The translations under genes and the position numbers were made by a program. Positions 1 through 7,404 of a stretch of 64,000 bases of DNA are shown here, piece after piece (the stretch's first letter is position 1; every line of letters starts with the position of its first letter). The stretch lies in contig BOKF01000003.1 in assembly GCA_016860845.1 (NCBI GenBank), forward strand, positions 124,001 through 188,000, given 5' to 3'. The DNA comes from Chloroflexota bacterium (lineage in GTDB: Bacteria; Chloroflexota; Anaerolineae; 4572-78; J111). Below the pieces are notes generated by a model that saw nothing but the letters and a program-made list of their open reading frames with translations, was not told where the DNA came from and ran no database searches.

Positions 1-2
1 GT

Positions 3-860
3 GGGATGATGGGAGGCATGATGCAAGGGATGATGGGCGACGATGGACCGCCCTATGACACCTTCACCATCAACGGCAAGGCTTTCCCGGCCACCGAGCC
101 GCTCGAAGTCAAACGCGGCGACCGTGTCCGGCTGCGCCTCATCAATGCCAGCAACATGCAAACCTTCACCCTGCGCTTAGTAGGCCACCGCTTGCAGGTC
201 ACCCATACTGATGGCAATCCGCTCCAGGAGCCGGTCGAGGTGGATGCTGTCCCTATCGCCCCGGCTGAACGCTATGACGTGACCTTTGTAGCCGATAACC
301 CCGGCAAATGGCCGCTCGTTGCCCTCGACACCGAGCACACCAAAGGTGGCCTCAAGACGCTGGTCGTATATGAGGGGTTTGAGTCGGCCACCGAGGCTGA
401 GATACCGGCTTCAGAACGCCGGCTGCGCCTGTGGTCATATGGCTTGGGGCAAGGGGTAGATTTCTTGCCGCCGGCCACCGAGGATGTCGAAGTCTATGCG
501 CTGACATTATCCGGCGGCCCGATGATGAGCGCGGACCCCAACGTATGGACCATTAACGGCCAGGTCTATCCTGAGACCGAGCTTCTCGCCGCCCACCGCG
601 ATCAATTAGTTTATATGCAACTGTTCAATATGAGCATGCATGCGCATCCTTTTCACCTGCACGGCCAATCTTTTCGGGTGGTGAGTATCAACGGCCAGGG
701 TCTCTCAGCGCCGTTGATTAAAGACACAGTGGAGGTGCCGGCTATGATGGGCGCGGTCGAACTTGAGTTCGTAGCCTATAACCCCGGCGACTGGATGTTC
801 CACTGCCACAAGCCGCTGCACATGGATGGGGGCATGGCCACCCTGGTGAAGATTGCCTAG
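3..860 (+). CDS. Multicopper oxidase, C-terminal part (5' end outside window)
   Basis: This is the C-terminal ~285 residues of a three-domain multicopper oxidase (laccase/CueO-like cuproxidase). It would oxidise Cu(I) or phenolic substrates outside the cell and reduce oxygen to water. The open frame runs off the left edge. It begins in a Met/Gly-rich stretch typical of CueO-like copper-binding loops. The type 1/3 copper motif HAHPFHLHG lies near residue 211, and the C-terminal HCHKPLHMDGGM (about 266-277) supplies the Cys, His and Met ligands of the type 1 site. The next promoter downstream carries a CopY-like operator, which fits a copper-response locus. The family assignment is secure. The precise substrate and any export signal lie outside the window. 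Confidence 0.93.
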   Translation, partial: GMMGGMMQGMMGDDGPPYDTFTINGKAFPATEPLEVKRGDRVRLRLINASNMQTFTLRLVGHRLQVTHTDGNPLQEPVEVDAVPIAPAERYDVTFVADNPGKWPLVALDTEHTKGGLKTLVVYEGFESATEAEIPASERRLRLWSYGLGQGVDFLPPATEDVEVYALTLSGGPMMSADPNVWTINGQVYPETELLAAHRDQLVYMQLFNMSMHAHPFHLHGQSFRVVSINGQGLSAPLIKDTVEVPAMMGAVELEFVAYNPGDWMFHCHKPLHMDGGMATLVKIA

Positions 861-869
861 CCGATTGAC

Positions 870-907
870 TTGACAATCTGACTTTAATTTACTACAATAC
901 TGTAGTA
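870..907 (+). promoter_or_regulatory. Promoter with BlaI/CopY-like operator over the -10
   Basis: TTGACA (870-875), a 17 bp spacer and TACAAT (893-898) form a good sigma-70-type promoter. The -10 is embedded in the perfect inverted repeat TACTACA-ATAC-TGTAGTA (890-907). That matches the BlaI/MecI/CopY operator type (TACTACA core, dyad symmetric), so a winged-helix repressor would block the promoter directly. Related sites occur at 2995, 33722, 43911, 45186, 46160 and 51827. Confidence 0.75.
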
Positions 908-940
908 TTATTACACTATGTAGGAGTTACCCAATCTAGA

Positions 941-1297
941 TTGGAATATGACATGGAGCGCTCTCGACCTTCTCTCAAATTACCATTCATTGCTTGCTCT
1001 ATTCCTGGAGCCATTATCGTATTGGTTGCTACCATAGGCGCCTGGCTACACTGGGGTGACTTGAGTTTCAGCAACCCCCTTTACTATGCCACACTGGCCG
1101 TGGCCGCCTGGTGTCCACTCAGCAAGCTGGTAGTCTGGCGGTTCTGGCGACGCAAGGTCGAAACGTGTTGGGCGTGTGTCCCGGCCAAAGCTGTCAGATC
1201 ACGTTTGTCTCCATCGGCGAGCGCGAAGAGATTTTCGCGCCTGCTTACCCTATTCAAGTCAAAGGAGGTTTTAAAAGTTTCTGACGAGCAGAGATAA
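941..1297 (+). CDS. Small membrane protein, probably frameshifted near its end
   Basis: I do not recognise this gene. Two membrane segments (about residues 15-35 and 46-62) are followed by a basic region. From about residue 75 the listed frame becomes Ser/Arg-rich and unlike a protein. The +1 frame from about 1165 instead reads CPGQSCQITFVSIGEREEIF and continues to a TGA at 1282-1284, which looks far more natural. Restoring one base near 1160-1170 would join the two halves. The start is uncertain: TTG 941 or ATG 953, with an AGGAG at 922-926 that is rather distant from either. It is the first gene behind the CopY-like operator at 890-907, so it is probably metal-regulated. Confidence 0.45.
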   Translation: MEYDMERSRPSLKLPFIACSIPGAIIVLVATIGAWLHWGDLSFSNPLYYATLAVAAWCPLSKLVVWRFWRRKVETCWACVPAKAVRSRLSPSASAKRFSRLLTLFKSKEVLKVSDEQR

Positions 1298-1421
1298 CCA
1301 AATATACAGCCCAAGCGGCGTGGAAGGGATAAACCATCCTGGCGCCCGGCTTTCTAAGCAAAGGGGCGATCAGCCACACGCCTGAATAGTCTGTTTCAGT
1401 TCTACCAAATTCCCAAAGCAT
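1254..1421 (-). CDS. Possible 55-residue ORF or gene remnant, antisense to the previous gene's end
   Basis: The minus strand holds an open frame from ATG 1421 to TGA 1254 with a hydrophobic middle (the segment VYPFHAAWAVYLVIS) and protein-like codon use. It overlaps the 3' end of the plus-strand gene that ends near 1284-1297. It may be the tail of a decayed membrane gene. I cannot name a family, and no convincing ribosome binding site is visible. Confidence 0.22.
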   Translation of the reverse strand: MLWEFGRTETDYSGVWLIAPLLRKPGARMVYPFHAAWAVYLVISARQKLLKPPLT

Positions 1422-1450
1422 GACTTTATTCTCACTCCAAGGAGTTGCTT

Positions 1451-2674
1451 GTGACCAATCTGATCGTCGTTTTTCTGACCGGTTTAACCACTGGCGGCCT
1501 GAGTTGCTTGGCCGTACAAGGAGGTCTGCTCGCCAGCTCGGTGGCTCATCAAGCCGAGCAAAATATCCAAAACCAGCTCAAGGCCAAAGTCGTGGCTCGG
1601 CCTGTCGCCAAAAGGGTCAAAAATCCGCCCCCATCTAAGCCAGCCGCTACGGGAATGGATAAAGGAGCGTCACCCAATTTAACCTGGCCGATCTTGTTGT
1701 TCTTGGCGGCGAAACTCGTCGTCTATACTGTTTTAGGTTTTCTGCTGGGCTGGTTGGGGTCTATACTGCAATTGACCCCGTTTATGCGAGCTATCCTGCA
1801 ACTGGCGATTGGCGTCTTTATGTTGGGCACAGCCCTGCGGATGCTCAATGTCCACCCTATCTTTCGCTACTTTGCCCTGGAACCGCCGGCGTTTGTAACC
1901 CGCTACATTCGCCGGACGGCCAAAGGCGGCGCTCAGGTCACGCCCCTCTTTTTGGGTGCATTGACGGTGCTCATCCCCTGTGGGGTCACGCAGGCGATGA
2001 TGGCCCTGGCTATCGGTGTGGCCAATCCACTGGAAGGTGCGGCGATAATGTTTGCCTTCACCCTGGGAACCAGTCCCCTCTTCTTTGGCTTGGCTTATCT
2101 AACTACACAGTTGGGTCAAAAGTTGGAACAGGGTTTTTTGCAACTGGTCGCGATTGTCGTCTTCGTACTGGGGCTGGTCTCGATTGATGGCGGTTTGACC
2201 CTCCTGGGAGCGCCTTTTACCGTCAGCCGGGCTGTTAGTGCGAGGACCTTGACGCCGAACACGTTGCCACCGCCTTCAACGATTCAACCCCCGCCACAGC
2301 CATTCACCCATCCCACAGTAGCTCCAGGTCAAGCCCAGGCGACGCCATTTTTCAAGCCGGTTGTCGTTGGCCCGCAATCGCTGCCTGACCAACCAGCTGG
2401 GGCGGCCAATGTGGTCAACATTAATGTGCTCGATTACGGATACAATCCCCCGATTAGCCGTGCTCCGGCCGCGCAGCCGGTACTGCTCAACCTGACCACC
2501 AACAATACCTATGGCTGCACTCTGGCTTTCGTCGTCCCGGCGTTAAACTTGTTCCAAATCCTACCAACGACCGGTGTAACTGCGATTGAGCTGCCGCCGC
2601 AGCCAGCCGGGTCGGTGCTGTATTACACCTGCTCGATGGGCATGTTCGGCGGGCAAATTGAATTTTCCAATTAG
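1451..2674 (+). CDS. TauE/SafE (UreH-like) membrane protein with C-terminal cupredoxin-like domain
   Basis: The N-terminal ~240 residues form a multi-span sulfite-exporter TauE/UreH-like transporter. The first helix contains GLSCLAVQGG and the fourth contains LIPCGVTQAM. These are the paired Cys positions that CcdA/DsbD-type electron or metal transporters use. A Pro-rich linker (about 260-315) leads to a C-terminal extracytoplasmic domain of ~80 residues. It contains ...YTCSMGMFGG, a plausible plastocyanin-like Cys/Met metal site. GTG 1451 is preferred because AGGAG (1440-1444) is correctly spaced for it but abuts the alternative TTG 1445. A copper chaperone gene follows 10 bp downstream, so copper transfer across the membrane is the likely role; this is inference. 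Confidence 0.8.
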   Translation: MTNLIVVFLTGLTTGGLSCLAVQGGLLASSVAHQAEQNIQNQLKAKVVARPVAKRVKNPPPSKPAATGMDKGASPNLTWPILLFLAAKLVVYTVLGFLLGWLGSILQLTPFMRAILQLAIGVFMLGTALRMLNVHPIFRYFALEPPAFVTRYIRRTAKGGAQVTPLFLGALTVLIPCGVTQAMMALAIGVANPLEGAAIMFAFTLGTSPLFFGLAYLTTQLGQKLEQGFLQLVAIVVFVLGLVSIDGGLTLLGAPFTVSRAVSARTLTPNTLPPPSTIQPPPQPFTHPTVAPGQAQATPFFKPVVVGPQSLPDQPAGAANVVNINVLDYGYNPPISRAPAAQPVLLNLTTNNTYGCTLAFVVPALNLFQILPTTGVTAIELPPQPAGSVLYYTCSMGMFGGQIEFSN

Positions 2675-2684
2675 GAGAACCTTT

Positions 2685-2897
2685 ATGGCCAAGAAGACTT
2701 TTCGGGTACCGGATATGCACTGTACCGCCTGCGTGATGCGTTTGGAAGGGATTGAAGACGAAATGCCGGGCGTCAAACGGGTGACAGCCAGTTATCGCAA
2801 ACAACAGATGGAAGTGGAGTACGATGAAATGCAAGTGACCGCCCAACAAATTATCGCGGCGGCCAAGAAACGCGGCTACGAGGCCAACCCTATCTGA
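2685..2897 (+). CDS. HMA-domain copper chaperone (CopZ-like)
   Basis: This 70-residue, single-domain heavy-metal-associated protein has the MHCTAC metal-binding motif (MxCxxC) near residue 11 and the usual G-V-K-R-V and GYEA landmarks. CopZ/Atx1-type proteins carry Cu(I) in the cytosol and hand it to ATPases or sensors. AGGAGA at 2673-2678 places the start at ATG 2685, just behind the TauE-cupredoxin gene, with which it probably forms an operon. There is no signal peptide, so it should be cytoplasmic. Confidence 0.9.
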   Translation: MAKKTFRVPDMHCTACVMRLEGIEDEMPGVKRVTASYRKQQMEVEYDEMQVTAQQIIAAAKKRGYEANPI

Positions 2898-2907
2898 TGG
2901 CTGGAGG

Positions 2908-2972
2908 ATACAAAGGAACTTAGAGGAACTGAGGCCTTAAGTTCCTACGAGTTCCTTTAAGTTCCTACGAGC
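2908..2972. repeat. AGTTCCT direct and inverted repeats
   Basis: An intergenic stretch holds AGGAACTTA followed by several copies of AGTTCCT/GTTCCTACGA in the opposite sense. It could fold into alternative hairpins. It separates the chaperone gene from the truncated HMA gene and may be the scar of a small repeat element or a weak terminator. Confidence 0.4.
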
Positions 2973-2994
2973 GTTTTTATTTTATGATTTTACC

Positions 2995-3012
2995 TACTAC
3001 GATTACGTAGGA
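2995..3012 (+). promoter_or_regulatory. BlaI/CopY-like operator
   Basis: TACTACG-ATTA-CGTAGGA has 6 of 7 paired arm positions and the same 18 bp spacing as the sites at 890 and 33722. It lies about 20 bp upstream of a truncated copper-ATPase-like ORF. No strong -35 is visible, although TACGAT within the site could act as a -10. Confidence 0.6.
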
Positions 3013-3034
3013 GCTACCCGATAGGAGTAACCGA

Positions 3035-3172
3035 ATGACCCTCAAAAATCTAACCTTGCCCGTGCAGGATGTGCATTGCGCTTCGTGTGTCAACGCCATC
3101 GAGCGTAGCCTGAAGAGAGTCAATGGTATGCAAGCCGCAACCGTGAATCTGGCCGTCGTCACTTCGTCATAA
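3035..3172 (+). pseudogene. Truncated HMA domain, probable copA remnant
   Basis: The 45-residue ORF begins like the N-terminus of a copper P-type ATPase: VQDVHCASCVNAIERS contains the MxCxxC-like metal site as VHCASC. It stops after NLAVVTSS, halfway through the ~65-residue HMA fold. A CopY-like operator precedes it and AGGAG sits at 3023-3027. I read it as the surviving 5' end of a copA gene whose body was deleted. A full-length copper ATPase is encoded elsewhere (27677-30169). A very short functional peptide is possible but less likely. Confidence 0.6.
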
Positions 3173-3203
3173 CCGGGCACAGGCGGTCTGGAGGTAAAAG
3201 AAC

Positions 3204-3926
3204 ATGCAGTTTAGCCAAACGGTCCGAACTCATATCCTCACTGTCGTTGCGTTCACAGGCGCGGCCTTAGCTGTCACTTTCCTCTTCATCGGAGTGGGCC
3301 ACTCCCTTATCATCCTGACAACGGGTGAGATGAGTGCGCATGGACTAAGAATCGTCGGTGGCCGATGGGACTGGGTGGCGGCCTCCATTGCTGTCTTCCT
3401 CGCCTTTTTGGCGCTCATCCCGGTCAGGTTGAAGCGAGCCTGGAGATCGCATGGGATCTATATGGCCTTCGTGGTCTCGCTCTTCGCCGAGATGTTTGGT
3501 TTCCCGCTGAGTGTATATTTCCTTTCTTCCGTCCTGGGCCTGACCTTCTTTGAACAAGAGTTCCTCCTTTACATGTACAGGATCGGCATGCCCCTCGGCT
3601 CGCTGATCACGTTACTCGGTATTCTGCTCATCGGTTTGGGTTGGCGGGAAGTCTATCGCGCCAGGGATCAATTGGCGACGCGAGGCATCTACAGCTATCT
3701 ACGCCACCCCCAATATCTGGGGCTCGTTCTCGTCACGGCCGGCTGGCTGGTGCATTGGCCCACCCTGCCTGGCCTGGTGATGTGGCCCGTCCTGGTTCTG
3801 CTGTATTATCGGCTGGCTCGACAGGAGGATCGGTATCTGGCCGAGAAGTTCGGCCAGGAATACTGGGTGTACGCGGAAAAGACGCCCATGCTTTTTCCCC
3901 TGAGGAGGTACTCTGAAAGCGAATGA
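3204..3926 (+). CDS. Isoprenylcysteine/phospholipid methyltransferase-family membrane protein
   Basis: This 240-residue protein has about six membrane helices. The C-terminal ICMT/PEMT signature is clear: GIYSYLRHPQYLGL near residue 155, then a Tyr-rich helix and RQEDRYLAEKFGQEYWVY. The second part binds S-adenosylmethionine at the membrane face. Bacterial members methylate lipids or unknown small substrates and are often found beside metal-resistance genes; their substrates are mostly unknown. Its stop overlaps the next ORF by 4 bp (ATGA), so the two are co-translated. Confidence 0.85.
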   Translation: MQFSQTVRTHILTVVAFTGAALAVTFLFIGVGHSLIILTTGEMSAHGLRIVGGRWDWVAASIAVFLAFLALIPVRLKRAWRSHGIYMAFVVSLFAEMFGFPLSVYFLSSVLGLTFFEQEFLLYMYRIGMPLGSLITLLGILLIGLGWREVYRARDQLATRGIYSYLRHPQYLGLVLVTAGWLVHWPTLPGLVMWPVLVLLYYRLARQEDRYLAEKFGQEYWVYAEKTPMLFPLRRYSESE

Positions 3927-4282
3927 GCGCGAGGCATAGCCTGCTGGGGTATCTGCTTGTTGGCGTCGTGGGAGTCGGATTTCTGTGGCATACGGTGCGA
4001 GTCTGGGCAAACTGGCCGGTGAAGCGTTGGGAAATTCGATGGACGCACTGGCTGCTGATTGGTCTCTATGGGCAACTGCTTCTCGGCGCCCTGCTCTTGC
4101 TGCTCACGGATGCCGAGCATATGCCCAACCCGTTGCATCCCTGGCTGGGGCTTGGCGTGGTTGTCCTGGCGCGAGCAGGGCTGCCGATCCAGAGAAATTC
4201 ATCCCGCGAATTTCATGGATGGTGAGCGGTGTTTCTGGCCCTCGTCGGGTCAGGACTGTGGATCGCAATATTAAGTTTTTAA
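3923..4282 (+). pseudogene. Small membrane protein with disrupted frame
   Basis: The frame opened at ATG 3923 encodes two or three membrane segments to about residue 82, then ends at TGA 4223-4225. The same frame after that stop reads VFLALVGSGLWIAILSF, a good membrane helix, to TAA 4280-4282. The next gene's AAGGAGG follows immediately. Between about 4175 and 4225 another frame reads ADPEKFIPRISWMVSG and fits better. The simplest explanation is two compensating indels (mutation or assembly error) in one gene of ~118 residues. I do not recognise the family. A Sec reading of the TGA was considered and rejected. Confidence 0.5.
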
Positions 4283-4294
4283 GGAGGTTCTACC

Positions 4295-4657
4295 ATGAAC
4301 GCCAAGTTACAAAAGTGGCTGCCTCATGCGCTCTGCTGCCTGCCGGGAGTCGTAGCCGTCGCGATTGTCGGGTTCGGCCTTGTCGTCGGTGAGTCTGCCT
4401 TTGGCGTGTCACTCGGCGGGCCGCTGGGTCTGGGTTTGGTAGCGCTGGCCCTGTTAGCCTGCCCGCTGAGCATGGGCTTGATGATGTGGCGCAATCAGAA
4501 GACCGCGTCTGGCAGTTCGTCAGGGATGACGAGTTGCTGCGCGCCGGATGAAGCTCTCGCCGCGCTTGAGGCGGCGTTACCGGCGGACCGATTGGCCGCG
4601 CTGCGCGACCGCCGTGAGGCGCTGGAGCGCGAAGTGGCCGAGTTACAGCGGCAATGA
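4295..4657 (+). CDS. Membrane-anchored DUF2933-like protein with C-terminal coiled coil
   Basis: This 120-residue protein has two N-terminal membrane helices. The second ends in ACPLSMGLMMW, resembling the small DUF2933-type proteins found in copper and mercury resistance clusters. A soluble tail with a CC pair and a charged heptad-like stretch (about 88-120) follows. AAGGAGG at 4281-4287 gives a strong start at ATG 4295. A related protein lies at 5669-5983, flanking the Rieske gene. Function unknown; the ACP(L/I)xMGxMMW motif suggests membrane metal handling. Confidence 0.65.
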   Translation: MNAKLQKWLPHALCCLPGVVAVAIVGFGLVVGESAFGVSLGGPLGLGLVALALLACPLSMGLMMWRNQKTASGSSSGMTSCCAPDEALAALEAALPADRLAALRDRREALEREVAELQRQ

Positions 4658-4693
4658 GATGAGGGAAGGGATCAAGAAAGGAGGATGTGGCTT

Positions 4694-5635
4694 ATGGCTA
4701 AAAGAACGCCCGAGGAAATCAGAGCGCAGCGAGAGGCTTTCCTGGCGGCCAGAGCGGCCAGAGCCGCCGGGCTGGTAGCCTCTCCTCCGCCTATGTCAGT
4801 GGAAGAACCGGTCGAACCGGCTGAAAAATCGACCGAGGTAGACCAACCCCAACCGGCGGCACAAAAAAGGACGCCGGAGGAAATCAGAGCGCAGCGAGAG
4901 GCCTTTCTGGCGGCCAAAGCGGCCAGAGCCGCCGGTAAAGCTGATGGGACTCCGGCCCCCGCCCCCCCCGCGCTGATGGAAAAACCGGCCGAACCGGCTC
5001 AGCCATCTGCGGCCAGGCCAGTTGAGGGGGACAAACCTAAACCCACTCCAAAACCGGCTCCTGTAGAGGCAGCCCCCCCTCAGGCCGCCGAGACCTATAT
5101 GACCCGGCGTGAATTTCTCAATTACGCCTGGCTGGCCTCGATTGCTCTGTTCTCGGTCGAAACAGTCGGCCTCAGCCTCTGGTTTGCCTTTCCCAATTTT
5201 AGAGCAGGTCAATTTGGCGGTCAGTTTTCCATGGGGGCAGCGGTGGAGGTCTTGCCTGAAGTGAATTCCGCTCCGAAGGCTTATTCCGAGGGTAAATTCT
5301 GGTTGGTGAACCTCGATACGACCAATCGCCACGGCGAGCCGAGAACAGGCATTTTGGCCCTTTACAAAGTTTGCACGCACCTGGGCTGCCTGTATGACTG
5401 GGCAGCCATAACCAGTCGCTTTGAGTGTCCCTGTCACGGTTCAAAATTTGAGCTGACCGGTGATTACATCTCCGGCCCGGCCCGGCGCAGCCTGGACCGC
5501 TTTGTCATTCAAGCCGTCGCGTCCGATGGCTCGATCAAAGAAACTGACGCTGAAGGCAAGCCTCTGGTGATAGATGGCAATGAAACGTTAATTGTTGATA
5601 CCGGCAAAAGAATTTTAGGCAAACCTGTGGCCTGA
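4694..5635 (+). CDS. Rieske [2Fe-2S] protein with duplicated N-terminal charged repeat
   Basis: The C-terminal half is a Rieske domain. CTHLGC (near residue 228) and CPCHGS (near 247) bind a [2Fe-2S] cluster and include the extra disulfide cysteines of bc/b6f-type proteins. A single membrane anchor (about 143-165) sits just before it. The cytoplasmic N-terminus has two copies of a ~24-residue unit beginning KRTPEEIRAQREAFLAA, separated by Pro/Ala/Glu linkers. This is unusual for the family. ATG 4694 is preferred to ATG 4685 because AAAGGAGG (4677-4684) abuts the latter. No cytochrome b partner is in this window, so its electron partner is unknown. Confidence 0.88.
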   Translation: MAKRTPEEIRAQREAFLAARAARAAGLVASPPPMSVEEPVEPAEKSTEVDQPQPAAQKRTPEEIRAQREAFLAAKAARAAGKADGTPAPAPPALMEKPAEPAQPSAARPVEGDKPKPTPKPAPVEAAPPQAAETYMTRREFLNYAWLASIALFSVETVGLSLWFAFPNFRAGQFGGQFSMGAAVEVLPEVNSAPKAYSEGKFWLVNLDTTNRHGEPRTGILALYKVCTHLGCLYDWAAITSRFECPCHGSKFELTGDYISGPARRSLDRFVIQAVASDGSIKETDAEGKPLVIDGNETLIVDTGKRILGKPVA

Positions 5636-5668
5636 AAAACCATTTTATATCCCTAAGGAGAGATAACG

Positions 5669-5983
5669 ATGGAACCTTCAACACTTTTACTACTCGTCGC
5701 AGCTTTGGCCTGCCCCATCGGGATGGGAGCGATGATGTGGATGATGAGTAAAAATATGGGCGGCCAGTCCAGCCATTCAAGCGCTGGCCAGCACCAATCG
5801 GCCAGTTCCAAAGAACGGCTCGCCACGCTCCGTACCCAGCAGCAGGCTTTAGAGGCTGAAATCGCCGAAGTCACCCGTCTGGCCGAATTGGAGGTCCAAC
5901 GCGAAGCACTATTGGCCCGCCAGACCCCAACGCCTGGCGGAGCCGGTGTTTCGGGGGACACGGTAGCGACCCACCAGTCGTAG
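5669..5983 (+). CDS. DUF2933-like small membrane protein with coiled coil
   Basis: This 104-residue protein has an N-terminal helix containing ALACPIGMGAMMWMMSKNM, then a His/Ser-rich linker and a predicted coiled coil (about 48-85). It resembles the protein at 4295-4657 in motif and layout. The start follows AAGGAGA at 5655-5661. It lies between the Rieske gene and a CcdA-like gene, co-oriented with both. The exact role is unknown. Confidence 0.65.
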   Translation: MEPSTLLLLVAALACPIGMGAMMWMMSKNMGGQSSHSSAGQHQSASSKERLATLRTQQQALEAEIAEVTRLAELEVQREALLARQTPTPGGAGVSGDTVATHQS

Positions 5984-5993
5984 AGCGCGAGCG

Positions 5994-6770
5994 ATGGAAG
6001 AAATCATCGGCCAGTATTACACCTGGCTGAGCAGCCTGGCCGGTTGGCTCACTTTGCCGCTTAGCAACCTGGCCGACTCGATCAACATCCCCCTGGTCTC
6101 GGTGCTGCTGTTTGGTCTGATCGGTGCAACTGCGCCCTGCCAGTTGAGTGGCAGCGTGGCCACGCTGGCCTTCCTGTCGCGCGACGTGACTGACTCGCGG
6201 CGGGTTTGGACGCAGGCATTGGCTTTCGTGGCCGGCAAGGTGACGGTCTACCTGCTGCTCGGCGGAATCATCGTCCTGTTGGGCCTGCAAATCAATCAAC
6301 TCAGCCGGACGGCCATTCCGGTGGTGGTCTTCGCCCGGCGCGCTCTAGGCCCGTTGTTGATTGGGGTCGGCCTGTTAATGTTGGGGCTATTCCAGGGGTA
6401 CCTGTCCTTCGGTAGCCGCTTTTCACTCTGGCTCCAAACAAGGGTGGGGCAGCGGCAGGGTGTCCTCCCGGCTTACCTGCTGGGCGTGGCTTTCTCCTTC
6501 ACCTTTTGCCCGACGCTGTTTTGGCTGTTCTTCGGGCTGACGATTCCGCTGGCCATCGCCTCACCGGGTGGACTGCTCTTGCCGGGCGTCTTTGCTATCG
6601 GCACGGCGCTGCCGGTGCTGGGGCTGGCCGGGCTGCTGGCTTCCGGCGCAGTCAACATGGGGCAGTTTGTGAAGCATTTCAAGGCGGCTGACCTGTGGGT
6701 GCAGCGCCTGGTTGGGATCGTGTTCATCCTCATCGGGCTTAACGAAACCTTGCTGTATTGGTTTATCTAA
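5994..6770 (+). CDS. CcdA/DsbD-like thiol electron transporter
   Basis: This 258-residue protein has about six to seven membrane helices. One Cys lies in ATAPCQLSG (about residue 43) and another in FTFCPTLFW (about 166), the pair expected of CcdA-type proteins that pass reducing equivalents from cytoplasmic thioredoxin to outside thiol proteins. It overlaps the next gene by one base (TAATG), and that gene encodes a TlpA/ResA thioredoxin, its likely recipient. The two genes therefore look like a reductant delivery pair. The sequence is divergent enough that a TauE/SafE label is also possible. Confidence 0.8.
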   Translation: MEEIIGQYYTWLSSLAGWLTLPLSNLADSINIPLVSVLLFGLIGATAPCQLSGSVATLAFLSRDVTDSRRVWTQALAFVAGKVTVYLLLGGIIVLLGLQINQLSRTAIPVVVFARRALGPLLIGVGLLMLGLFQGYLSFGSRFSLWLQTRVGQRQGVLPAYLLGVAFSFTFCPTLFWLFFGLTIPLAIASPGGLLLPGVFAIGTALPVLGLAGLLASGAVNMGQFVKHFKAADLWVQRLVGIVFILIGLNETLLYWFI

Positions 6771-7393
6771 TGAGTAACGTCAGCGAAGGCGGGCCGGCGT
6801 CGCCGGCAACTGCTCCACCCCCCTCTCTCGCCGGACGTCTCATGGCCTGGGCCAGCTGGCTCGTCGTCTTGGCGATCCTGGGACTGCTGGGCTACGCTCT
6901 CTTGACCGGGGCCGGCCGGCCGGACCGGCCGAGCGGCGTGGTCATCAACAACCAGGTCGCCTCGCTGGCCCTACTCGACCGGCCCGCGCCCGATTTCAGC
7001 CTGACCCTGTTCGGCACAGGCGAAACGCTGCGCCTGTCCGACTTGCGGGGGAAAGTGGTTGTGCTGAATTTCTGGGCCTCGTGGTGCCCGCCCTGCCGCC
7101 AGGAAGCGCCGACCTTTGAGCGGGTCTGGCAAGCGTATAAAGACCGAGACGTAGTCTTTATGGGGGTGGACATCTGGGATACGGACGAGGAAGCAGCCAA
7201 ATTTTTGCAAGAGTTTGGCCTCACTTACCCGAACGGCCCGGACCCTACCGGCCAGATTGCTATTGATTATGGTCTGACCGGCATTCCCGAAACGTATTTC
7301 ATCACCCGCGACGGCATGATCGCCCAGAAGGCGATTGGTATTGTCCAGGAAGAAACCTTTGAGCAGGCTATCGAAACGCTGCTGCGGCCGTGA
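6770..7393 (+). CDS. TlpA/ResA-like membrane-anchored thioredoxin
   Basis: This 207-residue protein has an N-terminal membrane anchor (about 25-45) and an extracytoplasmic AhpC/TSA-TlpA thioredoxin fold. The redox motif WCPPC lies at about 105-109 and the cis-Pro loop is TGIPET. ResA/CcmG proteins reduce the haem-binding cysteines of apocytochrome c before haem ligation. ATG 6770 overlaps the upstream CcdA-like stop; the possible earlier TTG at 6758 lies inside that gene. ccmF and ccmH downstream support a role in cytochrome c maturation. Confidence 0.9.
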   Translation: MSNVSEGGPASPATAPPPSLAGRLMAWASWLVVLAILGLLGYALLTGAGRPDRPSGVVINNQVASLALLDRPAPDFSLTLFGTGETLRLSDLRGKVVVLNFWASWCPPCRQEAPTFERVWQAYKDRDVVFMGVDIWDTDEEAAKFLQEFGLTYPNGPDPTGQIAIDYGLTGIPETYFITRDGMIAQKAIGIVQEETFEQAIETLLRP

Positions 7394-7404
7394 GACGGAC
7401 AGAT

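Noticed and set aside
4223..4225. UGA followed by open frame, as a third selenocysteine candidate
   Set aside because: The UGA is not at a conserved Cys or redox site, no SECIS-like hairpin follows, and the preceding codons fit another frame better. Indels explain it more simply.
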